From the NCBI GenBank assembly GCA_023423065.1, contig JAFAGC010000009.1, positions 1 to 64,000 of the forward strand: DNA of 64,000 nt, in the 5' to 3' direction. Positions within the stretch are counted from its first letter, which is position 1. Each line of letters opens with the position of its first letter. The position numbers and the translations under genes were made by a program. The stretch comes from Pseudomonadota bacterium (GTDB taxonomy: Bacteria > Pseudomonadota > Gammaproteobacteria > Steroidobacterales > Steroidobacteraceae). The notes under the pieces are model-generated. The model was not told the origin of the DNA. It saw only the letters and a program-made list of their open reading frames with translations, and did not search any database. Positions 42,908-53,153 of the stretch are shown one piece after another.

Positions 42908-43465
42908 ATGAGGCGCTTGCCCCTCATCGCTCTGGGAATGTTGTTTGCCGCGTCGACGACGCTGGCGACGACCTACGTGCGCGTCGAGAAAGACGGCACC
43001 AAGACCTATTCGGATCGCCCGCTGCCGGGCGGTCAACCCGTCGACCTGCAACCGGCGCAGACCTATTCCGCGCCGCCCCCGCCGAGCACCCCGTCGAATG
43101 TGCCGCGCGAGCAGCAGTTGCTGAACGAGATCGACGACTTCCAGTACACGAGCTGCACGCCGACTCCGAAGCAGGACGAGACTTTCACGAATCCGGAAGT
43201 CGTGAACCTCGGCGTGTCGCTGCAACCGGCGCAACGGTCCGGACACATCATCGAGCTGACGCTCGATGGGAAGGTCGTGGGCGACGGCTCGGGAACCTAT
43301 GCGTGGACGGCGCCGATCGATCGCGGCACGCACACGCTCGCGGTCACGGTGAAGGATCGCTTCGGCCGTACGCTGTGCAGCGCGCAGTCGCAGTTCCACG
43401 TCTTCAGGCCTTCGCTGAACATGCCGGGTCGGGCACTGCCGACCGCGCCCAGGCCCCGCAACTGA
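42908..43465 (+). CDS. DUF4124-containing exported protein
   Basis: A 185-residue protein with a signal peptide (MRRLPLIALGMLFAASTTLA). The mature N terminus TTYVRVEKDGTKTYSDRPLP is the DUF4124 pattern; a Pro-rich linker leads to an immunoglobulin-like C-terminal part (SGHIIELTLDGKVVGDGSG). Such genes often lie between glnA and ntrB in gammaproteobacteria; their role is unknown. It may be a periplasmic or cell-wall protein. ntrB follows 30 bases downstream. Confidence 0.83.
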   Translation: MRRLPLIALGMLFAASTTLATTYVRVEKDGTKTYSDRPLPGGQPVDLQPAQTYSAPPPPSTPSNVPREQQLLNEIDDFQYTSCTPTPKQDETFTNPEVVNLGVSLQPAQRSGHIIELTLDGKVVGDGSGTYAWTAPIDRGTHTLAVTVKDRFGRTLCSAQSQFHVFRPSLNMPGRALPTAPRPRN

Positions 43466-43495
43466 ACGCGCCACCATGCGCGGCCGGAGGCCGTC

Positions 43496-44583
43496 ATGGC
43501 GGTTGAACGTTTTCTTCCTTCCGCGATCGCGCACTTCGAGCCCGCCGATCTCATCGGCGCGCTCGCGACCGGCATCGTCGTGCTCGATGCGGACCTGTGC
43601 GTCGTCTACGCGAACGTCGCGGCGCAGGATCTGCTCGCCGTCAGCGTCAACCAGGCGCGCGGCAAACCCTTTCTCTCGCTGGTGCTCGACGCGGATTCGC
43701 TGAACCCGCTCATGCGCCGCGCGCTCGAAACCGGCGAAACGCTGTCCGAGCGCGAAATGTCGGTGATGACCGGCCCGCTCGGCCGCGAACATCGCGTCAT
43801 CGACGTCACGATGACGCCGATGGACAGCGAATTCGAGCGCAAGTACCTGCTGCTCGAAATCTCCGACGCCACGCAGCGCCAGCGCATCTCGCGCGAGAAC
43901 GAGCTCATGGCGCGCCTCGACTCGAGCCGCCAGATGGTCCGGCAGCTCGCGCACGAGATCAAGAATCCGCTCGGCGGCCTGCGCGGCGCGGCCCAACTAC
44001 TCGAGCGCGAGCTGCACGAGCACCTGCGCGAATACACCGGCATCATCATCAGCGAGGCGGATCGCCTGACCGCGCTGGTCGATTCGATGATCGGCCCGTC
44101 GCGCGCGCCGCAGAAGACGCTCATCAACATCCACGAGATCTGCGAGCACGTGTTCCGCCTGCTGCGCAGCGAGGCGCGCTCCGGTGTGCTCGTCGAGCGC
44201 GACTACGATCCGTCGCTGCCGAACGCCGAGGTGGATGCGAACCAGATCATCCAGGCGCTGCTCAACGTCGCGCGCAACGCGCTGCTCGCCGTCGGTGATC
44301 GCGGACGCATCGTGATACGGACGCGCGTTTCGGCGAACGTGAACATCGGCGCCGCGCGTCACAAGCTCGCGGCCATCCTGCAGGTCGAGGACAACGGGCC
44401 GGGCGTACCGCCCGAGCTCGCCGACACCATCTTCTTCCCCCTGGTCACCGGACGTGCCAACGGCACCGGCCTGGGTCTCGCGGTTTCGCAAGACCTCGTC
44501 ACGCGTCACGGCGGCCTCATCGAATTCGAAAGCAAGCCTGGGCGCACGATCTTCACGATCCTGCTGCCCTTACCGGAGAACGC

Positions 44584-44587
<4 letters not shown>
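43496..44587 (+). CDS. ntrB: nitrogen regulation sensor kinase NtrB (GlnL)
   Basis: A 363-residue soluble kinase. A PAS domain fills about 1-120; the phospho-acceptor His near 153 is in RQLAHEIKNPLGGLRGAAQ; the ATPase domain has NARNALLAVGDRG-like N box, VEDNGPGVPPELADTIF and GRANGTGLGLAVSQDL. Regulated by PII, it phosphorylates or dephosphorylates NtrC. CGGAGG precedes ATG 43496. Its stop overlaps the ntrC start (ATGA). Confidence 0.95.
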
Positions 44588-46038
<1,451 letters not shown>

Positions 46039-46048
46039 TGGGGAAAGC

Positions 46049-46176
46049 GGTGCCGGTGTAAAAAATGGGGACATTCCTCGTTTCCTGGCAAAAGGGGACG
46101 GGCCTCAGAAGGCCCGTCCCCTTTTGCCCGCTTCGGCGGGGAAACGAGGAATGTCCCCATTTTTTACACCGGCACC
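46049..46176. repeat. 128-base palindromic repeat with nested hairpin
   Basis: Outer arms of 37 bases, perfectly complementary (46049-46085 and 46140-46176), begin GGTGCCGGTGTAAAAAATGG. Inside is an 18-base perfect stem, GGCAAAAGGGGACGGGCC (46087-46104) and its complement (46111-46128). It begins 11 bases after the ntrC stop. The same outer sequence recurs at 59510 and 60501. It can form a very long hairpin and may end ntrC transcription. The form fits non-autonomous REP/MITE-like elements; no transposase is in the window. Confidence 0.9.
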
Positions 46177-46424
46177 CATATCCCCACCTAACAATGTGGC
46201 GCGGTTCACACCGCGCGCGGGCCGCGTAGTGAGGCTGGTATCGCTAACTTTCGTGCGTGGCAACGCTGTCTTTTCAGTAGTTCCCGTGAAAGGGGTTACA
46301 TAACAATAGACCTGCGTGATAAGCGTCGCGATTCGGAAACACCTTGGTTTCCAGTGTCCCGCGTTTGTTCCACTCTGTACCCCAACAGGTATCCGGACAT
46401 CAGCCGCCGGAGAAGAGAGGAACC

Positions 46425-46583
46425 ATGCAAGAAATCGTCGTACAGAGCACGAAGTACCCGGAGATCGTCGTCCAGGGTTCGCGTCACGACTACACGTCGG
46501 ACATCGTTCTGGTCGTCGTGGGGATCCTGGCCGCTGCCGCCATCATCTGGCGCTACACGGCCGCCCGCCGGGGCAAGGAATAG
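46425..46583 (+). CDS. 52-residue single-span membrane protein
   Basis: AGAGAGGAACC immediately precedes ATG 46425, a good ribosome binding site. Residues 1-24 are polar (MQEIVVQSTKYPEIVVQGSR); 26-46 form one hydrophobic span (SDIVLVVVGILAAAAIIW); the end RYTAARRGKE is basic, suggesting the C terminus faces the cytoplasm. I know no family for it. The 248 bases between the palindromic repeat and this gene hold its promoter but nothing else I could identify. Confidence 0.68.
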   Translation: MQEIVVQSTKYPEIVVQGSRHDYTSDIVLVVVGILAAAAIIWRYTAARRGKE

Positions 46584-46630
46584 TCGCAGGGATGAAGTTG
46601 CCTGGAACGCTGCGCGCGGCCTGACGGAAG

Positions 46631-47581
46631 TCAGTCCGTGCGCAGCGAACCGACCAGGTCCCCGACTCTCCGCAAGTTGTTAGCCCGCAGATAGTCCGCC
46701 ACGCCCGCATTGATCTTGCGGCACAGAAGCGGATCGTAGAAAAGCCCAGTCCCCAGGCCCACGGTCGTGGCGCCCGCAATCAGGAACTCGAGCGCGTCGT
46801 CGACGGTGGTGATGCCGCCCTGCCCGATGATCGGCACGCCGTGTTTCTTCGCCACGTCGTGGACCTGGTGCACCTTGAGCAGCGCGATCGGCTTGATGGC
46901 CGGCCCGGACAACCCACCCTGCACGTTGCCTATCACCGGCCGCCGCGACTTCACGTCGATCGCCATGCCCATGACGGTGTTGATGACGGCGAGGCCGTTC
47001 GTGCCCGCTTCTATGCAACGCCGCGCGTTTTCGCGGATGTCCGTCTGGTTAGGCGACAGCTTCGTGATGATGGGCTTCGAGGTCGCCTTGCGGCAGGCCT
47101 CGACCACCTTCGCCGACATGTCCGGGTAGTTGCCGAATGCGACGCCGCCTTCCTTCACGTTCGGGCAGGAAATGTTGATCTCGATGGCGTCGATCGGCGA
47201 GTCGTCGAACCGGCGCGTGACCTCGGCGTACTCCTCGATGGTCGAGCCCGAGACGTTCGCGAAGAAACGCGTCTCGCGAAAATCCAGCGTCGGCAGGATC
47301 TTCTTCACCACGTATTCGGCGCCGGGGTTCTGCAGCCCGATCGCGTTGAGCATGCCAGACGGCGTTTCGTACACGCGGTGGGGCCTGTTGCCGAGCCGCG
47401 CCTGGCCCGTGGTTCCCTTTAATACGATCGCTCCCACGTCGCGATTCGAGAAACCCTCGACGCGCGTGTATTCCTCGCCGAATCCGACGCATCCGGACAA
47501 CAGCACGATCGGGGAGTTGAGCTCCATCCCGCAAAACGAGGTGAGCAGCGGGTTGTCTACGTTCTCAGCAGCGGCAGCCAT
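46631..47581 (-). CDS. pyrD: dihydroorotate dehydrogenase, class 1B type
   Basis: About 316 residues. LKGTTGQARLGNRPHRVYE, GSTIEEYAEVTRRFDD and NISCPNVKEGGVAFGNYP, with the catalytic Cys of class 1 enzymes, are present, and IGQGGITTVDDALEFLIAGA with GTGLFYDP binds FMN phosphate. Class 1B enzymes oxidise dihydroorotate to orotate and pass electrons to NAD through PyrK; no pyrK is in this window. There is no N-terminal membrane helix as in the quinone-linked class 2. ATG 47581 is given, 47590 is possible. It is divergent from the gene at 47608. Confidence 0.88.
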   Translation of the reverse strand: MAAAAENVDNPLLTSFCGMELNSPIVLLSGCVGFGEEYTRVEGFSNRDVGAIVLKGTTGQARLGNRPHRVYETPSGMLNAIGLQNPGAEYVVKKILPTLDFRETRFFANVSGSTIEEYAEVTRRFDDSPIDAIEINISCPNVKEGGVAFGNYPDMSAKVVEACRKATSKPIITKLSPNQTDIRENARRCIEAGTNGLAVINTVMGMAIDVKSRRPVIGNVQGGLSGPAIKPIALLKVHQVHDVAKKHGVPIIGQGGITTVDDALEFLIAGATTVGLGTGLFYDPLLCRKINAGVADYLRANNLRRVGDLVGSLRTD

Positions 47582-47607
47582 GGCGCGCATTGTACGATGC
47601 GCGCCCC

Positions 47608-48960
47608 ATGCACACCCTCCGCTACCTCGCACTCGTCCTGGCCGCCGCCACCGCCGGCGCCCAGACCCCCGCAACTCCCGCCGGCGCGCCGACGCCCCAG
47701 TTCTCCGCCTCGGATGTCGTCCCGGAAACCCCCGGGTACGAGGACGCGTTCTCGCTGCTCGAGGTGAAGCTCGGCGGCAAGCCCATCACGGCGGAACAGC
47801 AGTTGACCCGCTGGCTCGACGAGCTCAAGGCCGGCCGCGCACGCGCGGGCGTGCTGGCCGGCAGCCAGATCGCGTACGTGGCGGTCACCCGTTCCGACTG
47901 CGTCGACGCGCGCAACGCGCTGCTGAAAGCCGACGAGCTCGGCCACGATCGCGCCGCGCGCGGTCTCGCCGATCTCGCGACGAACATCACCTGCGGTGAC
48001 GTCGACTACGCCGAGGTCGAGCGCTGGCTCAAGAAGGCCGTGACGCTCGACTACCTGGCGGCCGCCCAGCGTCTCATCGTCCTCTACGCGCCGGACGGCA
48101 AACGCCCCGATCCGTTCCAGCGTTACGTGTACGCGCGCGCGGCGGCCGGATACTGGGACGCGGTCAATCCCGCGGAGGCGAAGCCCACCGGCGAGGCCGG
48201 CTTCGACACCGAAGCGCTGAACGCCATCGAACAGACCGTGCCCGCGGCCGATCGCAAACGCGCCGAGGCCGAGGCATCCAAGGTCGTCGCCGCGATGCTG
48301 AAGCGCCGCGAGCGGTTCAAGCCGGTGCAGTCACAGGAGTTCGCGCGCGGCGGGCGCGATGCCAAGGCCTCGAAGGGATACGGCTTCGTGGCTTACACCA
48401 ACGACTATCACCACGAGTGCGCGTGGAACCTCGTCGGCGATTGCCGCGGCGCGCAGCGACTCGCCTTCGTCGACGTCTCCAACAACGAGCAGGAGTTCAT
48501 GTCCTGCAAGGCCGAACTGCGCTCGAAGGATTTCGTCACCGGCGAGCCGGCGGTGCTCACGCGCGAGGTGCTGATCGGTCCCAAGGTCACGCGCCGCCTC
48601 ATCCTCGGCGATGTGTACGTGCAGCCGGACAAGGGCGCAATGAAAATCGATTGCAAGGCAATCCCCAAGCTCGCCGAAAACGTGGCGGCCGGAAAATGCC
48701 GCGCGCGCCTTAAGACGCAGATCGATGCGCAGCAGTTCTATCCGGCCGATGCGCGCCAGCGCGGCATCGAAGGATCGGTGGTCGTGCGCTACTTCGTGCC
48801 GCCCGGCAGTGACGAGGTCGTCGACGCCGAGATCGCGCAGTCGAGCGGCCATCCGTCGCTGGACGCCGCCGCGCTCGACACGATCAGCAGCGGCAAGTTC
48901 GCCAACGAGTGCGACTACGGACTTTCGAGCATCCGCATCTCGTTCAAACTACAGGAATGA
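47608..48960 (+). CDS. exported protein with TonB C-terminal domain
   Basis: About 450 residues. A signal peptide (MHTLRYLALVLAAATAGA) replaces the usual TonB membrane anchor. The middle (about 60-230) is helical and includes ARGLADLATNITCGDVDYAE, suggesting Sel1/TPR-like repeats. The final 90 residues (YPADARQRGIEGSVVVRYFV, then HPSLDAAALDTISSG) match the TonB C-terminal fold. Several Cys pairs (CAWNLVGDC, MSCKAE) suggest periplasmic disulfides. It may be a periplasmic scaffold rather than an energy transducer. trmL follows 12 bases later. Confidence 0.75.
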   Translation: MHTLRYLALVLAAATAGAQTPATPAGAPTPQFSASDVVPETPGYEDAFSLLEVKLGGKPITAEQQLTRWLDELKAGRARAGVLAGSQIAYVAVTRSDCVDARNALLKADELGHDRAARGLADLATNITCGDVDYAEVERWLKKAVTLDYLAAAQRLIVLYAPDGKRPDPFQRYVYARAAAGYWDAVNPAEAKPTGEAGFDTEALNAIEQTVPAADRKRAEAEASKVVAAMLKRRERFKPVQSQEFARGGRDAKASKGYGFVAYTNDYHHECAWNLVGDCRGAQRLAFVDVSNNEQEFMSCKAELRSKDFVTGEPAVLTREVLIGPKVTRRLILGDVYVQPDKGAMKIDCKAIPKLAENVAAGKCRARLKTQIDAQQFYPADARQRGIEGSVVVRYFVPPGSDEVVDAEIAQSSGHPSLDAAALDTISSGKFANECDYGLSSIRISFKLQE

Positions 48961-48972
48961 TCCCGGCCGCCG

Positions 48973-49437
48973 ATGTTCCACGTCGTCATCTTCGAGCCGG
49001 AGATCCCGCCCAACACCGGCAACCTGATCCGGCTGGCGGCCAACACCGGGTGTGAGCTGCACCTGATCGAGCCGCTCGGCTTCCGGCTGGACCGCAAGTC
49101 GGTGCGCCGCGCCGGCCTCGACTACGACGAGCTCGCGACCGTGCACGTCCACAAGAATTACGCCGCGGCGCGCGCGGCGCTGACCGGACGCTGGTTCGCG
49201 ATCGAGACGGGCGGTACGCGGCGTCACGTGGATGCGCGCTTCGAGCGGGGCGACGTGTTGCTGTTCGGTTCGGAGCGCCGCGGCCTGCCGCCGCAGGTGC
49301 TGGCCGACATCGCGCCGGATAACGTGTTGTCGCTGCCGATGCTCGCGGGCAACCGCAGCCTCAACCTTTCCAACGCCGCGGCGATCGCGGTGTACGAAGC
49401 CTGGCGCCAGCTCGGCTTCGCCGGATCGGCAGGCTAA
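48973..49437 (+). CDS. trmL: tRNA (cytidine/uridine-2'-O)-methyltransferase TrmL
   Basis: A 154-residue SPOUT-fold methyltransferase. The start FHVVIFEPEIPPNTGNLIRL, then EPLGFRLDRKSVRRAGLDY, and the knot region LLFGSERRGLPPQVL and LSLPMLAGNRSLNLSNAAAI match TrmL (YibK), which methylates the wobble nucleotide of tRNA-Leu. It lies convergent with gpsA, 19 bases apart; in E. coli trmL is also near gpsA and secB. Confidence 0.94.
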   Translation: MFHVVIFEPEIPPNTGNLIRLAANTGCELHLIEPLGFRLDRKSVRRAGLDYDELATVHVHKNYAAARAALTGRWFAIETGGTRRHVDARFERGDVLLFGSERRGLPPQVLADIAPDNVLSLPMLAGNRSLNLSNAAAIAVYEAWRQLGFAGSAG

Positions 49438-49456
49438 CTACTCATCTTCGCGCTGC

Positions 49457-50497
49457 CTACTCGACCTCGGCGCGGATCGGACGCGTCATCAGTTCCTTGA
49501 CGACGTCCTTCGCCGGCTCGTTCTCGTAGAGGATGCGATAGATGCCGCGCGCGATGGGCATGTCGACGTTCTCGCGCGTCGCGACCTCGTGCACTGCGCG
49601 CGCGGCGCTGTAGCCCTCGACCACCTGCCCGATCTCGCGCAGTGCCTGCTCCGGCGTCTTTCCGGCCGCGAGCGCGAGGCCGAATCGCCGGTTGCGCGAC
49701 TGGTTGTCGGTGCAGGTGAGCACGAGATCGCCGAGTCCGGCGAGACCCATGAACGTTTCGGCGCGCCCGCCCAGCGCGACGCCGAGCCGCGTGATTTCCG
49801 TCAAGCCACGCGTGATCAGCGCGATGCGCGTGTTCGCGCCGAAACCGAGGCCGTCGCACAGGCCAGCGCCCACCGCGAGCACGTTCTTGACCGCGCCGCC
49901 CACCTCGACGCCGACGATGTCGGTCGACGTGTAGGCGCGGAAGTTCGACGCATGCAGCGCGCGCGCCAGGTACGCGGCGTAGTCGGGATCCGCGGAGGCG
50001 ATGGTCATCGCCGTCGGCAGGCCGAGGCCCACTTCGCGCGCGAAGGTCGGACCGGACAACACCGCGACCGGATATTCGTCGCCGAGCACTTCGCGCGCCA
50101 CCTGGTGCGGTAGTTTGCCCGTGGAGAGTTCGAAACCCTTCGTGGCCCACCCGACGCGCGCCGCGCGCACGAGCAATGGCTTCAATTGCGCGAGCAGCTC
50201 GCGCAACGCGTGGCTCGGAACCGAGATGATGATCGCGACGGCGCCCGACACGGCTTCCGCGAGGTCGCCGTGCACGGCGATCCCGTCGGGAAAACGCGCG
50301 TCGGGTAGATAGCGCTGGTTGACGCGGCTCGCGCTCATCGCGGCGGCGTCGTCCGGGTTGCGGCTCCAGAGCCGCGTCGGGTGACCGGCGCGCGCGAACT
50401 GGATCGCGAGCGCCGTTCCCCATGAACCGGCGCCGAGCACGGCGACCGGTGCGTGCGCCAGGCCGTTCGGCGATTCGCTGGGCTTGGTCCCGCTCAC
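49457..50497 (-). CDS. gpsA: glycerol-3-phosphate dehydrogenase [NAD(P)+]
   Basis: 346 residues. The dinucleotide site AVLGAGSWGTALAIQFARAG, then LSGPTFAREVGLGLPTAMTI, VGGAVKNVLAVGAGLCDGLG with the catalytic Lys, and GLAGLGDLVLTCTDNQSRNR match GpsA. It supplies sn-glycerol-3-phosphate for phospholipids. It is 28 bases downstream of secB. Confidence 0.96.
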   Translation of the reverse strand: MSGTKPSESPNGLAHAPVAVLGAGSWGTALAIQFARAGHPTRLWSRNPDDAAAMSASRVNQRYLPDARFPDGIAVHGDLAEAVSGAVAIIISVPSHALRELLAQLKPLLVRAARVGWATKGFELSTGKLPHQVAREVLGDEYPVAVLSGPTFAREVGLGLPTAMTIASADPDYAAYLARALHASNFRAYTSTDIVGVEVGGAVKNVLAVGAGLCDGLGFGANTRIALITRGLTEITRLGVALGGRAETFMGLAGLGDLVLTCTDNQSRNRRFGLALAAGKTPEQALREIGQVVEGYSAARAVHEVATRENVDMPIARGIYRILYENEPAKDVVKELMTRPIRAEVE

Positions 50498-50525
50498 GTG
50501 TCGCGCCGCTCGGCCGGGGCGCCGA

Positions 50526-51020
50526 TCAGTTCGGCGTGCCCTGGCCGCCCGCGCCGGCCTGCTGCTGCGCGGCGCGCGCCATGCCCTGCGCGAACAGCTG
50601 GTCGAAATCGACCGGCGGCAGCACGAAGTTCGGGAATCCGCCCTGCGTCACGAGCTGCGAGACCGCGACGCGCGCGTACGGGAACAGGAAGTTCGGGCAG
50701 AAGGTGCCGATGATGCGGCGCTGCTCGTCCTGGCTCAGTCCGCGCATCACGAAGAGGCCGGCCTGCTTCACCTCGACGAGGAACGCGGTCGATTCGCCCT
50801 GCTTGGCGCCCACCGTCACGGTCAGCACGATCTCGTTGAGCTCGGGCGTGACGACGTTGGTCGTCGTGTTGATGTCGAGCGAAATCTGCGGGCTCCAGTT
50901 GCCTTCGATTCGCGGGCCCTTCGGCGCTTCGTACGAGCAGTCCTTGAGGTACACCGACTGCACGGCGAGGGTGGGACCGTTGGGGTTCTGGTTCGCCGCG
51001 GGCGCGGTCTGGTTTTCCAT
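50526..51020 (-). CDS. secB: protein-export chaperone SecB
   Basis: 164 residues. LAVQSVYLKDCSYEAPKGP and LDINTTTNVV open the fold, and RRIIGTFCPNFLFPYARVAV with GGFPNFVLPPVDFDQLF is the SecB signature that contacts SecA. It keeps preproteins unfolded for SecA. It lies between grxC and gpsA as in E. coli. Confidence 0.97.
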   Translation of the reverse strand: MENQTAPAANQNPNGPTLAVQSVYLKDCSYEAPKGPRIEGNWSPQISLDINTTTNVVTPELNEIVLTVTVGAKQGESTAFLVEVKQAGLFVMRGLSQDEQRRIIGTFCPNFLFPYARVAVSQLVTQGGFPNFVLPPVDFDQLFAQGMARAAQQQAGAGGQGTPN

Positions 51021-51056
51021 GATGATTTCCTGTGTTGAAGAATTTCGGCGGCCGGC

Positions 51057-51317
51057 TTACCTGCCCAACAGGGCATCGAGCTTGCCGGCACTCTCGAGGG
51101 CGTACAGATCGTCGGATCCGCCCACGTGGGTGTCGCCGATGAAAATCTGCGGCACGGATCTGCGGCCGCTGCGTTGTTGCATCTCGGCGCGCTTCGCGGG
51201 CGCCGCTTCGACGTCGATTTCCTGGAACGCGACCTGCTTCGAGCCGAGCAGCCGACGGGCGCGTTCGCAGTAAGGACACCAGCTCGTGGTGTACATGGTT
51301 ACGTTGGGCTGAGTCAT
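51057..51317 (-). CDS. grxC: glutaredoxin 3
   Basis: 86 residues. The redox site is SWCPYCERARRLL; SVPQIFIGDTHVGGSDDLYA carries the cis-Pro and glutathione-binding GG. It reduces protein and glutathione mixed disulfides in the cytoplasm. It sits 12 bases after the rhodanese gene and 36 before secB. Confidence 0.96.
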   Translation of the reverse strand: MTQPNVTMYTTSWCPYCERARRLLGSKQVAFQEIDVEAAPAKRAEMQQRSGRRSVPQIFIGDTHVGGSDDLYALESAGKLDALLGR

Positions 51318-51329
51318 CAGGACTGGCGG

Positions 51330-51755
51330 TTACGCCGCCTTGGACACAGGCAGGTTCTCCGCGCGCCAGCCGGCGAAGCCGCCGCGCAGCGTGAATGCCT
51401 TGGTGAAACCCTGCGCGTTGAGCTGGCGCACGGCGGCCGCGGCGAGGGAGCCCGACTCGCAGTACACGACCACGGGCTTGTCCTTGAAGCGCTTGAAGGT
51501 CTCGCCGGCGGTCAGGATCTTGTCGGACGCGAGCTGCTTGGCGCCCTTGACGTGTCCCGCCTCGAATTCCTCGGGCTTGCGGATGTCGAGCACGAGCGCA
51601 CCCTGGTTCATCAGGCGGATCAGCTCCTGTGAAGACACGGCCGCGAACGCGGTGGCGCGCTGGCGCGATTCGAAGGCGACCACGACCACGAGGGCCAGCA
51701 CCGCGGCCCCCACGAGCAGCGGATGATGGGTCACGTACTGGATCAGGTTTTCCAT
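51330..51755 (-). CDS. membrane-anchored rhodanese (YibN-like)
   Basis: 141 residues with an N-terminal span (LLVGAAVLALVVVVAF) and one rhodanese domain: LVLDIRKPEEFEAGHVKGA and the active Cys in VVVYCESGSLAAAAVRQL. It could act in sulfur transfer or redox control at the inner membrane. It leads the rhodanese-grxC-secB-gpsA unit, as yibN does in E. coli. It is divergent from envC, with 125 bases between that hold both promoters. Confidence 0.92.
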   Translation of the reverse strand: MENLIQYVTHHPLLVGAAVLALVVVVAFESRQRATAFAAVSSQELIRLMNQGALVLDIRKPEEFEAGHVKGAKQLASDKILTAGETFKRFKDKPVVVYCESGSLAAAAVRQLNAQGFTKAFTLRGGFAGWRAENLPVSKAA

Positions 51756-51880
51756 TCGTCCCGGGGCGTCCCGGCCGGCAAAAAAAGGGAGCGCATTATA
51801 ACGACAGCCCCCGCCATCGCCTGTTTTCCGCGAGGAACTGGCCAGGAATTGGCATTAACCCGGCGATCCCCGGCAATAAT

Positions 51881-53080
51881 ATGACCATGCCGAAACCCTT
51901 GCGGGCCTACCGCCGGATCTTCGTTGGACCCGTCGTCCGGACACTCGCCGTCCTGCTCGCCTGCATGGTCGCCGGCGCTCTCCCGGCCGCGGAGGACCCC
52001 GCCAAGGCCGAGGCCGAGCTCAAGGCGGTGCGCGCGCAGATGGAGAAGGTGCGGGCCGAGATGCAGCGCGACGCGAGCCGGCGCGACAAGCTCACTCGGG
52101 AACTCGAGGAATCGGAGAAGACGGTCGGCAACGCGCGCGGCGAGCTCGAGAAGCTGCGGCGCGAACGCGCGCAGCGCGCGGCGCGCCGCACGGAGCTCGC
52201 GGAGCAGCGGCGCAAGGAAGACGCGGCGCTGGCGCGCGACCGCGCGACGCTCGCCGGACAGATCCGCGCCGCGCACATGATCGGCACGCGGGAGCCCATC
52301 AAACTACTGCTGAACCAGCGCGATCCCGCCGAGGCGGGGCGCGTGCTCGCGTACTACCGCTACTTCGGAAAGGCGCGCGCCGAGCAGATCGCGGCGATCA
52401 ACGCACACATCGAGGAGTTGAGCTCCCTCGACGCGAAACTCGCGGAAGAGGAGGAAAGACTCGCCGCGCTCGAGCAGCGCCAGTCGGCCGAGGTGTCGCG
52501 CCTGCAGGCCGCGCGCGAGCGGCGCGGCCGCGCGCTGGTCGCGCTCGACGCCGAGTCGAAGAACCGCGCGAAGGAGCTGGAGCGCCTCAAGGGGCAGCAG
52601 GGCGGCCTCGAGAAACTGGTGCGCGAGCTGCGCCGCGCGCTCGAGCGGATCGACAAGTTTCCGACCGACAGCAAGGACGCGTTCGCGAAGTTGCGCGGCA
52701 AACTCGCCTGGCCGGCCGCCGGCAAACTGGTCGCCTCGTACGGACAGATCCGCGCCGGCGGCATGAAGTGGGACGGCATGCTGGTCGCAGGTTCCCAGGG
52801 CGCGCCGGTACGCGCGATCTACCACGGCCGCGTGGTGTACGCGGACTGGCTGTCGGGCCTGGGCCTTCTGACCATCATCGACCACGGGGACGGCTATCTC
52901 AGTCTCTACGGTCACAACGACCGGCTCTACAAGGAAGTCGGCGAACGGGTGACGGCCGGCGACACTATCGCGACCATGGGAGATTCGGGCGGACGGCCGC
53001 GCCCGGAGCTGTATTTCGAGATCCGCAAGGGCGGGAAACCCGTTGACCCGCGCCCGTGGTTCGGTAAAGCCGCGCCGTAG
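51881..53080 (+). CDS. envC: murein hydrolase activator EnvC
   Basis: About 399 residues, signal peptide ending near 35 (VAGALPAAEDP). A long coiled coil rich in Arg, Glu and Ala covers about 40-265; the C-terminal LytM domain contains YHGRVVYADWLSGLGLLTII and YLSLYGHNDRLYKEVGE. The first zinc-ligand region reads GGMKWDGML, without the His of active M23 peptidases, as in EnvC, which activates AmiA/AmiB instead of cutting murein. ATG 51881 or 51887. Confidence 0.93.
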   Translation: MTMPKPLRAYRRIFVGPVVRTLAVLLACMVAGALPAAEDPAKAEAELKAVRAQMEKVRAEMQRDASRRDKLTRELEESEKTVGNARGELEKLRRERAQRAARRTELAEQRRKEDAALARDRATLAGQIRAAHMIGTREPIKLLLNQRDPAEAGRVLAYYRYFGKARAEQIAAINAHIEELSSLDAKLAEEEERLAALEQRQSAEVSRLQAARERRGRALVALDAESKNRAKELERLKGQQGGLEKLVRELRRALERIDKFPTDSKDAFAKLRGKLAWPAAGKLVASYGQIRAGGMKWDGMLVAGSQGAPVRAIYHGRVVYADWLSGLGLLTIIDHGDGYLSLYGHNDRLYKEVGERVTAGDTIATMGDSGGRPRPELYFEIRKGGKPVDPRPWFGKAAP

Positions 53081-53153
53081 TGGGACTTCCAGCTCCAGAC
53101 TCCTAGGGCCTGCCGGCGAAAACGCCAACTCCATCAACGCCATACGCCCCCGT

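Noticed and set aside
46049..46176. CRISPR-like or phage attachment site
   Set aside because: There is one palindrome with nested hairpin and no spacer series, cas gene, integrase or tRNA.
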